A stretch of DNA of 64,000 bases from Krasilnikovia cinnamomea (GTDB lineage: Bacteria > Actinomycetota > Actinomycetes > Mycobacteriales > Micromonosporaceae), in assembly GCF_004217545.1 (NCBI RefSeq), contig NZ_SHKY01000001.1:4340001-4404000 (forward strand). The letters run 5' to 3'. The translations under genes were made by a program, and so were the position numbers. Below the pieces are notes generated by a model. It saw nothing but the letters and a program-made list of their open reading frames with translations, did not search any database and was not told the DNA's origin. Shown piece after piece: positions 35,618 to 44,159 of this stretch (the stretch's first letter is position 1; each line of letters starts with the position of its first letter).

Positions 35618-36645
35618 CGTTCGGTCAGCGTCAGCACCAGCGTCGCGCCGTCCGTCGCGGTCGCCGAGCCCAGCCCCTCGGCGGCCAGCGCGGCCCGGAT
35701 CCGGTGCACGTCCGCGCCCAGCCGCAGCAACGCGGCGGGGGAGTCGTCCGGTGCCGCGCAGCGCAGCGTCCCCGGTGCCTCGCTGACCCGGGTGCCCGGG
35801 GCCAGCAGGTCACCCACCACGGCCAGCGCCCGGGCCACCGCGTCCGGATCGGCCGGGCCACCGCCGCCGGGGGCGTCCGGCAGGCGAGCGGCATCCCGCA
35901 GCCCGGCGGCCCGTGCCTCCGCCGTACCCAGGGAGAACATGTCGCTGTCCGGGTCGCGGATCAGGGCGGCGGCGCCGGGGCCGTCCGCCGGGCCCGTACC
36001 CGGATAGCCGCGCACCACCGCGACCGGGACCCGCTCGCACTTGCCCTTGACCAGCTCACCGGCGGCGGCCAGCTCGTCGATGACCGCCATCTCGGTAAGC
36101 TGCAGCTCGTTGCCGTACGGATCGATCTCGCCGCGGTGGTCGCGCAGCGGACCGATGCCCGCCGCGCCCAGCGCCACGTCCGTGAGGCCGTTGCGCCAGG
36201 CCCGGCCCATCGTGTCCGAGACGATGACACCCACCGCGAGGCCACGCGCGGCGAGCGCGGCGCGCAGCGCGCGGGCCGAGCCGTCCGGGTCGGCGGGCAG
36301 CAGCACGAGGTGGGTCTTGTCGATGTTCGACGCGTCGATCCCGGCGGCCGCCATGACGAACCCGTGATGCGTCTGCACGATCGCGGTGGGCCCGCGCCGG
36401 GCCACCACCCGGGCGGTCTCGGCGGCCAGGACCTCCGCCCGCGCCGCCTCCCGCTCCGGGCCGTCCGCGGGCACCTCGACCAGGCGCCCTTCCGCCTTCG
36501 ACACGATCTTGCTGGTGACGACGAGGATGTCGCCGTCGCGCAGCCACGGCGCCGCGCCCACGATCAGCCCGGCCAGGTCGTCGCCCGGCATCACGTCGCC
36601 GATGCCGTGCACCGGCAGGACCTCCAGACCCCCGGTCACCGCCAT
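35608..36645 (-). CDS. cofE: F420-0:gamma-glutamyl ligase, without nitroreductase domain
   Basis: A 345-residue protein. Residues 1-250 are CofE, the GTP-dependent ligase that adds glutamate to F420-0: PVHGIGDVMPGDDLAGLI, ILVVTSKIVSKAEGR, THHGFVMAAAGIDASN, GVIVSDTMGRAWRNG and ELQLTEMAVIDELAAAGELVKGK. The last 95 residues are short, Ala-rich and not recognised. Mycobacterial FbiB is longer because it ends in an FMN nitroreductase domain that reduces dehydro-F420-0; that domain is missing. The ATG overlaps the cofD stop (ATGA), so translation is coupled. Confidence 0.9.
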   Translation of the reverse strand: MAVTGGLEVLPVHGIGDVMPGDDLAGLIVGAAPWLRDGDILVVTSKIVSKAEGRLVEVPADGPEREAARAEVLAAETARVVARRGPTAIVQTHHGFVMAAAGIDASNIDKTHLVLLPADPDGSARALRAALAARGLAVGVIVSDTMGRAWRNGLTDVALGAAGIGPLRDHRGEIDPYGNELQLTEMAVIDELAAAGELVKGKCERVPVAVVRGYPGTGPADGPGAAALIRDPDSDMFSLGTAEARAAGLRDAARLPDAPGGGGPADPDAVARALAVVGDLLAPGTRVSEAPGTLRCAAPDDSPAALLRLGADVHRIRAALAAEGLGSATATDGATLVLTLTERQM

Positions 36646-37601
36646 CAGCTCACCCCCGCGAGTTCCAGGGCCGCCGCGACCATCGCGGCCGTCGCCTGCT
36701 CGTCACGCATCCACAGCGGCACGGCCCGGGTGCGTACCCCGGGCACGTCGGTGTCCGCGTCGCTGGTGTCGACCAGCCAGCCGTCGAGCAGACCGCCGTC
36801 GGCCCGCGCCCCGTACAGTGTGCCGACGCCCGTGGCGGTGACCGGCACCCCGACCGTGGCCAGGCAGCGGTCCGCCATGCCGCGCACCGGGGCGCCCGCG
36901 ATCACCGGGGAGACCCCGACGACCGGTGCCGGGCCGTCCGCCACGGCCTCGCGGATTCCGGGTACGGCCAGAATCGGCGCGACGCTGACCACCGGGTTGC
37001 TCGGGGCGAGGAGCACCACGTCGGCCGCGCCGATCGCCTCCAGGACGCCCGGGGCGGGTTTGGCCGTGTCGGCGCCCACGAAGACGAACCGGTGGGTGGG
37101 CAGGTCACCGCGATGGCGTACCCACCACTCCTGGAAGTGGATCGCCCGGCGTTCGCCGTCGACGTCGACGACCACGTGGGTCTCCAGCCGGTCGTCGGTG
37201 GCGGGCAGCAGCGTGAGGCCGGGCTGCCAGCGGTCACACAACGCCGCCGTGACCTGGGACAGCGGGTAACCCGCCGAGAGCAGGGTGGTGCGTACCAGAT
37301 GGGTGGCGGTGTCCTTGTCGCCCAGCCCGAACCAGCCCGGCTCCGCGCCGTACTTGGCCAGTTCCTCCTTGACCACCCAGGTCTCGCCGGTGCGGCCCCA
37401 GCCCCGCTCGGGGTCGGCCGCCCCGCCCAGGGTGTACATCACGCTGTCCAGGTCGGGGCAGATCTGCAGGCCGTGCATGCGTACGTCGTCGCCGACGTTG
37501 ACCACGGCGGTCACCTCGGCGCCGAGCTGGCGGGCATGCGCGCGCACCCCGACGAGGAAGCGCGCGCCGCCGATGCCGCCGGTAAGGACCACGATCCGCA
37601 T
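36645..37601 (-). CDS. cofD: 2-phospho-L-lactate / phosphoenolpyruvate transferase (F420 synthesis)
   Basis: A 318-residue enzyme (FbiA in mycobacteria) joining the FO deazaflavin to the activated three-carbon phospho acid to give (dehydro-)F420-0. Motifs: VVLTGGIGGARFLVG (residues 3-17), NVGDDVRMHGLQICPDLDSVMYTLGG, FGLGDKDTATH, and LLAPSNPVVSVAPIL. The ATG at 37601 is used because the GGIGG strand should be at the N-terminus; an ATG at 37619 would add six residues. First gene of a two-gene operon with cofE. Confidence 0.93.
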   Translation of the reverse strand: MRIVVLTGGIGGARFLVGVRAHARQLGAEVTAVVNVGDDVRMHGLQICPDLDSVMYTLGGAADPERGWGRTGETWVVKEELAKYGAEPGWFGLGDKDTATHLVRTTLLSAGYPLSQVTAALCDRWQPGLTLLPATDDRLETHVVVDVDGERRAIHFQEWWVRHRGDLPTHRFVFVGADTAKPAPGVLEAIGAADVVLLAPSNPVVSVAPILAVPGIREAVADGPAPVVGVSPVIAGAPVRGMADRCLATVGVPVTATGVGTLYGARADGGLLDGWLVDTSDADTDVPGVRTRAVPLWMRDEQATAAMVAAALELAGVS

Positions 37602-37719
37602 CCGACCATCCTTGCGCACGTCCGTCCGATTCGCGGGCCCCGGGGGGACGGTGTGACGTGCGTATCCCGTTTAGAGTGGGCGCCGTCCCCGCCCGTAGTC
37701 CCCGTTGTCAGGAGTCGCC

Positions 37720-38676
37720 GTGACCAGCCAACCCGAGCCCCCGGGCGAGGCCCGCCCGGATTTCGCGCGCCTGCGCCCGGTGCGTGACCTCGCCGCGTAC
37801 GTGCTGGTCGGCCTGCCGGCCATCATGCTGTTCGTGGCGGTGTTGCGGCTGGTCCCGTCCGGGGTGGGTGAGCAGTTCGCCAGCCGCACCCAGGAAAGCT
37901 TCTACAACTTCGTGAACCTGCCGGTGGTGCTGTTCCCGGTCGGGGCGGTGCTGCTGTCGCTGGTCGGGCCGCGGCACCCCAAGGCCCGGCTGATCACCCT
38001 GGTGGCCCTGGCCGAGTACGCGGCCGCGGCCTTCTTCGGCGTCGTGTTCGGGGTCCTGGTCGGCCTGGTGAAGATCGCCGGGTTCAGCGTGCGGATCGCC
38101 TTCGAGGAGCTGCTGCTGCGGGTGGGATGGCTGGCCGTGCTCGTCATCGCGGCGTACGCGGTGTGGGAGCTGTGGCGCCACCTGTTCACCGCCCCCAAGG
38201 CCGCGCCCGGCCTGTACGGCCAGCCGTCGTACGGCGTTCCCGGCACTTACCCGGGTCAGCCGGGCTACGGTCAGCCCGGTCCCGTCCAGCCGATCAGCCC
38301 CCAGCCGACCGGCCCCCAGCCGGGTGCGGCCGAGCCGGGTCCGGCCCAGCCGGGCCCCGGGGCGTCGTGGAACACGCCCGGTGGCGCCGGGGCGCAGCCG
38401 TGGGGGTCTGCGCCGTCCAGCCCGGCGGCGCCGAGCACCGCGGTGTGGGGCCAGCCGCAGGGCGGTTCCACCCCGCCGACGTGGGGCCAGCCCCCGGCAC
38501 CCCCGGAGCCCGGAACGTACGGCCGGCCCACCGTCTACGGCAGTCCGCAGCCGGGCGCGTTCGCCGAGCCCACCCAGTTCGTGTCGCAGCACCGCCAGGA
38601 CGACGACCGCACGCGGGTCGTCGGCGACGAGCGTCCCGGCTTCGGCCCGGCCGGGGACGACCTGCCCCGCCGCTGA
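37720..38676 (+). CDS. Four-span membrane protein with Pro/Gly/Gln-rich tail
   Basis: A 318-residue protein with four predicted spans in residues 28-160 (AYVLVGLPAIMLFVAVLRLV, LPVVLFPVGAVLLSLVG, LVALAEYAAAAFFGVVFGVLVGL, LAVLVIAAYAVWELW). The cytoplasmic tail is a low-complexity stretch of YGQP, PGQPGYG, GPAQPGPG and WGQPQGG, ending with DRTRVVGDERPG. GTG 37720 has AGGAG 5 nt upstream. It is divergent from cofD and may share its promoter region. The family is common in actinobacteria, but no function is known to me. Confidence 0.75.
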   Translation: MTSQPEPPGEARPDFARLRPVRDLAAYVLVGLPAIMLFVAVLRLVPSGVGEQFASRTQESFYNFVNLPVVLFPVGAVLLSLVGPRHPKARLITLVALAEYAAAAFFGVVFGVLVGLVKIAGFSVRIAFEELLLRVGWLAVLVIAAYAVWELWRHLFTAPKAAPGLYGQPSYGVPGTYPGQPGYGQPGPVQPISPQPTGPQPGAAEPGPAQPGPGASWNTPGGAGAQPWGSAPSSPAAPSTAVWGQPQGGSTPPTWGQPPAPPEPGTYGRPTVYGSPQPGAFAEPTQFVSQHRQDDDRTRVVGDERPGFGPAGDDLPRR

Positions 38677-38710
38677 CCGCCCGAGGCTGGAGTTGTTCCG
38701 CTGCTCAGCG

Positions 38711-38747
38711 GCAGCGTCGCCGGACCATTGTGGCCAGGCGACGCTGC
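38711..38747 (+). terminator. Hairpin after the membrane protein gene
   Basis: An 11-bp perfect stem, GCAGCGTCGCC (38711-38721) and GGCGACGCTGC (38737-38747), with a 15-nt loop, 34 nt after the stop. No T-run follows, as is common for actinobacterial terminators. Confidence 0.55.
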
Positions 38748-38856
38748 GGCTCGCGGCGTAGTGGTTCGGCGCTTCGCCGGCAACGTGGTTCAGGACACTG
38801 GATATTCGGCTCCGACTGCCGGGCGACCGGCCCGGCGTTCGGCCTAGGCTGCACGG

Positions 38857-41418
38857 GTGGCAGACGTGGATCCGGTTCCCACCGAGGCGAGCATGCGGCG
38901 GGCGCTGCGCCGGGCCGCTGACGGCAAGGCGCTCGACGCGGACGAGGCCGCGACCCTGCTGGCCGCCGACGGTGGCTCGCTCGACGAGTTGTTCAGCCTG
39001 GCGGGCGGCGTGCGTGACGCGGGGTTGCGGGAGGCCGGCCGGCCCGGCGTCGTGACGTACTCGAAGAAGGTCTTCATTCCGTTGACCCGGCTGTGCCGGG
39101 ACCGCTGCCACTACTGCACCTTCGCGACCGTGCCGCACCGGCTGCCCGCGGCGTTCCTGGAGCGCGACGAGGTGCTGGCGATCGCCCGCGAGGGCGCGGA
39201 GCAGGGCTGCAAGGAGGCGCTGTTCACGCTCGGCGACCGGCCGGAGGAGCGCTGGCCCGCCGCGCGGCAGTGGCTGGACGAGCGCGGCTACGACTCCACC
39301 CTGGACTACGTGCGTTCCTGCGCGATCGCGGTGCTGGAGGAGACCGGCCTGCTGCCGCACCTCAACCCCGGCGTGATGAGCTGGGCGGAGCTGCAGCGGC
39401 TCAAGCCGGTCGCGCCCAGCATGGGGATGATGCTGGAGACGACCGCGACCCGGCTGTGGTCGGAGCCGGGCGGCCCGCACTTCGGCTCGCCCGACAAGGA
39501 ACCGGCGGTGCGGCTGCGGGTGCTCGACGACGCGGGCCGGGTGGGGGTGCCGTTCACCACGGGCATCCTCATCGGCATCGGCGAGACCCGCGCGGAACGG
39601 GCCGACGCCATCTTCGCGATGCGCCGCAGCGCCCGCGAGTTCGGCCACATCCAGGAAGTGATCGTGCAGAACTTCCGCGCCAAGCCGGACACCGCGATGC
39701 GCGGCATGCCGGACGCGGAGCTGCGCGACCTGGCCGCGACCGTGGCGGTGGCCCGGCTGATCCTCGGCCCCCGGGCCCGGCTGCAGGCCCCGCCGAATCT
39801 CATCGAGTCCGAGTACGACCTGCTGCTGCGCGCGGGCATCGACGACTGGGGCGGCGTGTCGCCGGTGACCCCCGACCACGTCAACCCGGAGCGGCCCTGG
39901 CCGCAGATCGAGGAGCTGGCGCGGCGTAGCTCCGCCGCCGGTTTCGAGCTGCGGGAACGGCTGACGATCTACCCGGAGTACGTGCGGCGCGCCGAGGGCT
40001 GGCTGGATCCGCGGCTGGCCGCGCACGTGGCCGCGCTGGCCGACCCGGAGACTGGTCTGGCCCGCCCCGAGGTGCTGCCGAAGGGCCTGCCCTGGCAGGA
40101 GCCGGACGACGCGTACGCGGCGGGCGGCCGGACCGACCTGTTCAGCACGATCGACACCACCGGGCGCACCGCGGACCGGCGCGGCGACTTCGACAGCGTA
40201 TACGGCGACTGGTCCGAAGTGGCCGCCCACGTCTCCAGCGCTCCCGGCACGAGCGAGTGCACCGAGCGCAGCGAGGGCCGCGAGCGCGTGCGAGAGACAG
40301 GCACGGATCGCGTGGACTCGGACGTGCTGGCTGGTCTCCGGCTGGCCGTGCGGGATCCGGCGGCACTGCTGGATCCGCGCCACGAGGACAAGGCGCTGGC
40401 CCTGTTCCACGCGGACGGCACGGCGCTGGACGAGCTGGCCCGCCTCGCGGACGACCTGCGGCGCGACGCGGTCGGCGACGACGTCACGTACGTGGTGAAC
40501 CGCAACATCAACTTCTCCAACGTGTGCTACGTGGGGTGCCGGTTCTGCGCGTTCGCCCAGCGGGAGCGGGACGCGGACGCGTACCGGCTGTCGGTGGAGC
40601 AGGTGGCCGACCGGGCCGAGCAGGCGTGGCGCGACGGCGCCAGCGAGGTGTGCATGCAGGGCGGGATCGACCCGAAGCTGCCGGTCACCGCGTACGCGGA
40701 GCTGGTGCGGGCGATCAAGCGGCGGGTGCCGGGGATGCACGTGCACGCGTTCTCCCCGATGGAGATCGTCACGGCGGCCGCGAAGGCCGGGGTCAGCGTG
40801 CGCGAGTGGCTGACCGGGCTGCGCGAGGCGGGGCTGGGCACCATCCCGGGTACGGCCGCGGAAATCCTCGACGACGACGTGCGCTGGGTGCTGACCAAGG
40901 GCAAGCTGCCGGCCGCGACCTGGGTGGAGGTGGTGTCCACCGCGCACGAGCTGGGCATCCGCTCCAGCAGCACGATGATGTACGGCCACGTCGACCATCC
41001 GCGGCACTGGCTGGGGCACTTCCGGGTGCTGGCCGGGATCCAGGACCGGACCGGTGGCTTCACCGAGTTCGTGGCGTTGCCGTTCGTGCACACGAACGCG
41101 CCGATCTACCTGGCCGGGATCGCCCGGCCGGGCCCGACCTGGCGGGAGAACCGGGTCGTGCACGCGATGGCCCGGGTGCTGCTGCACGGCCGGATCCCCA
41201 ACATCCAGTGCTCCTGGGTCAAGCTCGGCGACGAGGGCACCCGGGTGATGCTCGACGGCGGCTGCAACGATCTCGGTGGCACCCTGATGGAGGAGACGAT
41301 CTCCCGGATGGCGGGCTCCGAGCACGGCTCGGCCCGTACGGTGGCCCAGCTCAAGGAGCTTGCGGCGGCCGCGGGTCGCCCGGCCGTGGAGCGGACAACC
41401 GGATACGGCCGACGCTAG
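38857..41418 (+). CDS. fbiC: FO synthase, fused CofG-CofH
   Basis: An 853-residue radical-SAM enzyme building the deazaflavin FO from tyrosine and a pyrimidine precursor. The N-terminal CofG half has the cluster motif CRDRCHYC (about residues 80-90); the C-terminal CofH half has CYVGCRFC (about residue 560). KVFIPLTRLC and NRNINFSNVC precede them as in other fused enzymes. The halves are joined by a linker (about residues 455-490, SSAPGTSECTERSEGRERVRETG) that contains an interspersed 30-bp repeat. GTG 38857 starts the protein. With cofD and cofE next door, all core F420 steps except dehydro-F420 reduction are here. Confidence 0.95.
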   Translation: MADVDPVPTEASMRRALRRAADGKALDADEAATLLAADGGSLDELFSLAGGVRDAGLREAGRPGVVTYSKKVFIPLTRLCRDRCHYCTFATVPHRLPAAFLERDEVLAIAREGAEQGCKEALFTLGDRPEERWPAARQWLDERGYDSTLDYVRSCAIAVLEETGLLPHLNPGVMSWAELQRLKPVAPSMGMMLETTATRLWSEPGGPHFGSPDKEPAVRLRVLDDAGRVGVPFTTGILIGIGETRAERADAIFAMRRSAREFGHIQEVIVQNFRAKPDTAMRGMPDAELRDLAATVAVARLILGPRARLQAPPNLIESEYDLLLRAGIDDWGGVSPVTPDHVNPERPWPQIEELARRSSAAGFELRERLTIYPEYVRRAEGWLDPRLAAHVAALADPETGLARPEVLPKGLPWQEPDDAYAAGGRTDLFSTIDTTGRTADRRGDFDSVYGDWSEVAAHVSSAPGTSECTERSEGRERVRETGTDRVDSDVLAGLRLAVRDPAALLDPRHEDKALALFHADGTALDELARLADDLRRDAVGDDVTYVVNRNINFSNVCYVGCRFCAFAQRERDADAYRLSVEQVADRAEQAWRDGASEVCMQGGIDPKLPVTAYAELVRAIKRRVPGMHVHAFSPMEIVTAAAKAGVSVREWLTGLREAGLGTIPGTAAEILDDDVRWVLTKGKLPAATWVEVVSTAHELGIRSSSTMMYGHVDHPRHWLGHFRVLAGIQDRTGGFTEFVALPFVHTNAPIYLAGIARPGPTWRENRVVHAMARVLLHGRIPNIQCSWVKLGDEGTRVMLDGGCNDLGGTLMEETISRMAGSEHGSARTVAQLKELAAAAGRPAVERTTGYGRR
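40255..40284 (+). repeat. Interspersed 30-bp repeat, copy 1 (inside fbiC)
   Basis: Differs from 44160-44189 at one base of 30 (position 7, A here, G there). It begins GAGTGC, contains CCGAGCGCAGCGAGG and ends GCCGCGAG. Here it is translated in frame as ECTERSEGRE in the linker between the two radical-SAM halves. Confidence 0.75.
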
Positions 41419-41555
41419 ATAACAAATCGGGCTATTTTGGACGCGACGCGCCGACGCGCCGTTACTTTCGGGTGTCTTTGGGAGATAGGGCAGGAACGGG
41501 ACTCCGAGGTATCCGCGGGCACCTCGGGGAAACGGGCCTATTTATCAGGTTCGGC

Positions 41556-41585
41556 TTGACGACGCACGTCTTACACGCGTGTAAT
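41556..41585 (+). promoter_or_regulatory. whiB promoter with a palindromic operator
   Basis: TTGACG (41556-41561), an 18-nt spacer and TGTAAT (41580-41585) form a good sigma-70-type promoter, leaving a leader of about 110 nt. The perfect palindrome TTACACGCGTGTAA (41571-41584) overlaps the -10 box. Its half-sites match the BldD pattern TnACnC/GnGTnA, with a two-base rather than one-base centre. The remaining bases of 41419-41701 hold no gene. Confidence 0.5.
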
Positions 41586-41701
41586 TTCGGTGGGGTTGTG
41601 GGACGGGTGCTGGGGAAATGCACCGGTTCCGCAAGAAACACGCCGCGTGCGTGGGGGGTCAGTGCCGGCATCGCCGCCGGCGCGGAAAAGGAGGCACGCC
41701 G

Positions 41702-41965
41702 ATGATGATGGAAGCGCAGGTTGAAGGCATCGACCTGCTCGGGGACGCCCCCGAGTGGCAGGAGCGGGCCCTGTGTTCGCAGACCGACCCGGAGGCGTTC
41801 TTCCCCGAGAAGGGCGGCTCGACGCGGGAGGCCAAGCGGATCTGCGGCCGGTGCGACGTGAAGGCGGAATGTCTGGAGTACGCGCTCGGCCACGACGAGC
41901 GTTTCGGCATCTGGGGTGGACTGTCGGAGCGTGAACGTCGCAAGCTCAAGCGCCGGGTGGCCTGA
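41702..41965 (+). CDS. whiB: WhiB-family iron-sulfur regulator
   Basis: An 87-residue [4Fe-4S] protein of the Wbl family. The four cluster cysteines are C25, C48, C51 and C57 (ICGRCDVKAEC); the beta-turn GIWGGLSERERR and basic tail KLKRRVA complete the pattern. Its length and its place beside cofD/cofE, fbiC and the DUF3499 gene match Streptomyces WhiB and mycobacterial WhiB2/WhmD, which act in septation and sporulation. AAGGAGG lies about 9 nt before the first of three consecutive ATG codons at 41702. Preceded by a likely BldD-type operator. Confidence 0.9.
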   Translation: MMMEAQVEGIDLLGDAPEWQERALCSQTDPEAFFPEKGGSTREAKRICGRCDVKAECLEYALGHDERFGIWGGLSERERRKLKRRVA

Positions 41966-41998
41966 TCGCGACTCGGCCTGCGGCGCCGGGGGCGGCCC

Positions 41999-42535
41999 TC
42001 AGGTCAGTTCGTCGGGATCCACACCGAGCAGGTTGGCGACCTGCTCGATGATGACGTCATGCACCAGATCGGCGAGGTCCTCGCGATCCATCGCCCGGAA
42101 CTCCAGCGGCCGCCGGTAGAGCACGATGCGCGGCGGCAGCTCCTGCCGCCCCGGCCGGCCGGGCAGCAGCCGGGCGAGCGGCACCTCGCCGTCCTCCAGC
42201 ACGTCCGAGTCGTAGACGTTCAGCTCCGGCGGCACGTCCTCGACGGCGAACTCGACGCCGGCCAGCTCCTTCGCGTACCGCCGCTCCAGGCTCTCGACCG
42301 TGTCCAGCACCAGATCGTCGAAGATCTCCGCCTTGGTGCGGGCCAGCGGGACGGTCGCCGGGACGAGCCGCCCGCGCAGGCCACGCCCGTGCCGGTCACG
42401 TCGGGCGGGGCGCCCCGGCCCGGCGGAACGCGCGGCCCGGCCCGGCTCGGCGATGCGTGCCTGCTCGCCGGCACGGCCCAGCTCGCCGGAACGGCCGAGC
42501 TCGGTGGCGCGTCGGCGGTCGGGGCTGGTCGTCAC
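41999..42535 (-). CDS. Minimal-zincin (metallopeptidase) family protein, degenerate active site
   Basis: A 178-residue protein of the zincin_1 family that occupies this place in actinobacterial whiB-fbi clusters (Rv3259 in M. tuberculosis). A basic disordered start (ARRDRHGRGLRGRL) leads into FDDLVLDTVESLERRYAKELAGVEFAVEDVPPELN and ends with LADLVHDVIIEQVANLLGVDPDEL. Where an active member has HExxH, this one has HDVII, so zinc catalysis is unlikely. GTG 42535 is chosen to keep the Arg-rich start. Convergent with whiB. Confidence 0.78.
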   Translation of the reverse strand: MTTSPDRRRATELGRSGELGRAGEQARIAEPGRAARSAGPGRPARRDRHGRGLRGRLVPATVPLARTKAEIFDDLVLDTVESLERRYAKELAGVEFAVEDVPPELNVYDSDVLEDGEVPLARLLPGRPGRQELPPRIVLYRRPLEFRAMDREDLADLVHDVIIEQVANLLGVDPDELT

Positions 42536-42721
42536 GCACCCAAGCCTAGCCCGCCCGTGGCGCGGGGCGGGGGCGCTGGGGCCCCGCGCGTTGCGCCGCG
42601 CGAATTCGCCCCAACGGGGCGGCGTGTCTTCAGCGCCCTGACGGAATCGTGATGCATGGCGGGTCGGCGTGTCGCGACCCCATCCGCCCCGCGCGAGGCG
42701 CCGGGGCGATAACGTGCCGCC

Positions 42722-43087
42722 GTGAGGTCCCCACGGCGCTGCTCCCGTAACGGCTGTCCCCGGCAGGCGGTCGCCACCCTGACCTACGTCTACAGCGATT
42801 CCACCGCCGTCGTCGGGCCTCTGGCAGCCTTCGCCGAGCCGCACACGTACGACCTCTGCGAGCCGCACGCGCGCAGCCTCACCGCGCCCCGCGGCTGGGA
42901 ACTGGTACGCCACGACGGCGACTTCGGACCGCCCCCGCCCACCACCGACGACCTGGTCGCCCTCGCCGACGCGGTCCGCGAGGCCGCCCGCCCCGCGCCG
43001 CCCCCGCGCCCCGAGGAACACGACAACCTCCCCGGCCACCAGACCGGCCGCCGCGGCCACCTGCGAGTCATCCCCCCGACGCACTGA
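42722..43087 (+). CDS. DUF3499 family protein
   Basis: A 121-residue protein. The conserved N-terminal half reads RRCSRNGCPRQAVATLTYVYSDSTAVVGPL and TYDLCEPHARS; C7, C12, C46 and H49 could hold a zinc ion. The C-terminal half is proline-rich and variable. The same family protein (Rv3258c) lies between whiB2 and manB in mycobacteria. It starts with GTG 186 nt from the divergent zincin gene. Function unknown; the cysteine pattern suggests a small zinc-ribbon protein. Confidence 0.85.
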   Translation: MRSPRRCSRNGCPRQAVATLTYVYSDSTAVVGPLAAFAEPHTYDLCEPHARSLTAPRGWELVRHDGDFGPPPPTTDDLVALADAVREAARPAPPPRPEEHDNLPGHQTGRRGHLRVIPPTH

Positions 43088-43096
43088 CGCCGGCAA

Positions 43097-43142
43097 ATCT
43101 TGGACCGAAACCGCCCCCAGGAGGGCGGAAACCGACCAAGAT
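43097..43142. terminator. Bidirectional hairpin between convergent genes
   Basis: Arms ATCTTGG (43097-43103) and CCAAGAT (43136-43142), with an inner CCGCC/GGCGG stem and partly paired AAACC spacers. It separates the DUF3499 gene from the convergent deacetylase gene and shares its outer stem with the hairpin at 27497. Confidence 0.65.
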
Positions 43143-43146
43143 CTGG

Positions 43147-44046
43147 CTAGAGCGCGGCCAGGTGGAAGCGGGACTTCAGCCAGGGGAGCAGGGTTCGGTA
43201 CACCGCGATCGTGTCCGGCTCCGCGTAGTCGTGGGACAGCACGATCGCACCGCGCCCGGTGTGCCGCTGCACCGCCCGCGTCACCCGGGCCCGGTGCGCC
43301 GCGCCGCTCTCGCCCGCCGGATGGTCCCAGTCGCGCGGGTCGGCCGACCAGTAGATCGACGCCATGCCGAGCTCGGCGGCCACGGAGACGAACGCCGGAG
43401 TGAAGTTGCCGCCGGGGGCCCGCATGAAGCGGATCGGTGCGCCCGGGGCGGCCCGGCGGATCGCGTCGTTCGTACGTTGCAGGTCGGCGCGGATCGCCGC
43501 CGGGCTCTGCTTGCCCAGCGTGAAGCTGTGCCGCCAGGTGTGGTTGCACAGGGTGTGCCCCTCGGCGGCGATCCGCCGCACCAGCCCGGGATGCGCCGCC
43601 ACGTTCTTGCCGACCAGGCAGAAGGTGGCCTTGACGTCGTATTTCGCCAGCAGGTCCAGCAGCCTCGGCGTCTGCGCCGGATCGGGTCCGTCGTCGAAGG
43701 TGAGCGCCACCGATGCGGTGCCGGTGCTCGTGGCGCTGCCCGCGGGGCCGCCGAGGCGCATCTTGCCCGTGAGCGGCCCCGGCGGCGGCTGCCTGCCGGA
43801 CGCGTCCGCGCCCGGCAGGCCCGGTCCGGGCGCGGGCGGCCGGGTCGGGCCGTGCGTAGCCGGTGCGGGCGGCGCGCTGTCCACCGTGGACGGAGCGTGG
43901 GATGCCGGGGTTTCCGACTGTGCGGCCCGGGGCGAGGTCCACAGCGGTGTCCCGTCGGCGGCCATGGCCGTGCCGCACCCGGCGAAGGCCGCGATGACCA
44001 GCGTCGCGGCGACCGTGCGGAAGGCGCGCCTGTTTGGGAAACCCAT
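43147..44046 (-). CDS. Secreted polysaccharide deacetylase (NodB fold)
   Basis: A 299-residue exported enzyme. The signal region (FRTVAATLVIAAFAGCGTAMA) could be a lipoprotein signal with the Cys in AFAGC, or be cut after AMA. A Pro/Ala-rich linker runs to about residue 95, then the NodB domain: catalytic TFDDGPD (about 112-118), metal-binding NHTWRH, RAPGG and the C-terminal SHDY. It would deacetylate peptidoglycan or another GlcNAc polymer at the cell surface; the substrate is not determined by sequence. ATG 44046 has GGAG 6 nt upstream. Confidence 0.88.
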   Translation of the reverse strand: MGFPNRRAFRTVAATLVIAAFAGCGTAMAADGTPLWTSPRAAQSETPASHAPSTVDSAPPAPATHGPTRPPAPGPGLPGADASGRQPPPGPLTGKMRLGGPAGSATSTGTASVALTFDDGPDPAQTPRLLDLLAKYDVKATFCLVGKNVAAHPGLVRRIAAEGHTLCNHTWRHSFTLGKQSPAAIRADLQRTNDAIRRAAPGAPIRFMRAPGGNFTPAFVSVAAELGMASIYWSADPRDWDHPAGESGAAHRARVTRAVQRHTGRGAIVLSHDYAEPDTIAVYRTLLPWLKSRFHLAAL

Positions 44047-44159
44047 CGACTTCTCCGTCCCGTGTCCGAACTCGACACGACCCACTATGACCGGACTGGT
44101 CGATATTGAGGTATGCCCACCCCTCGGGATGGCACTGATCCGGGATGATCGGCATGACC

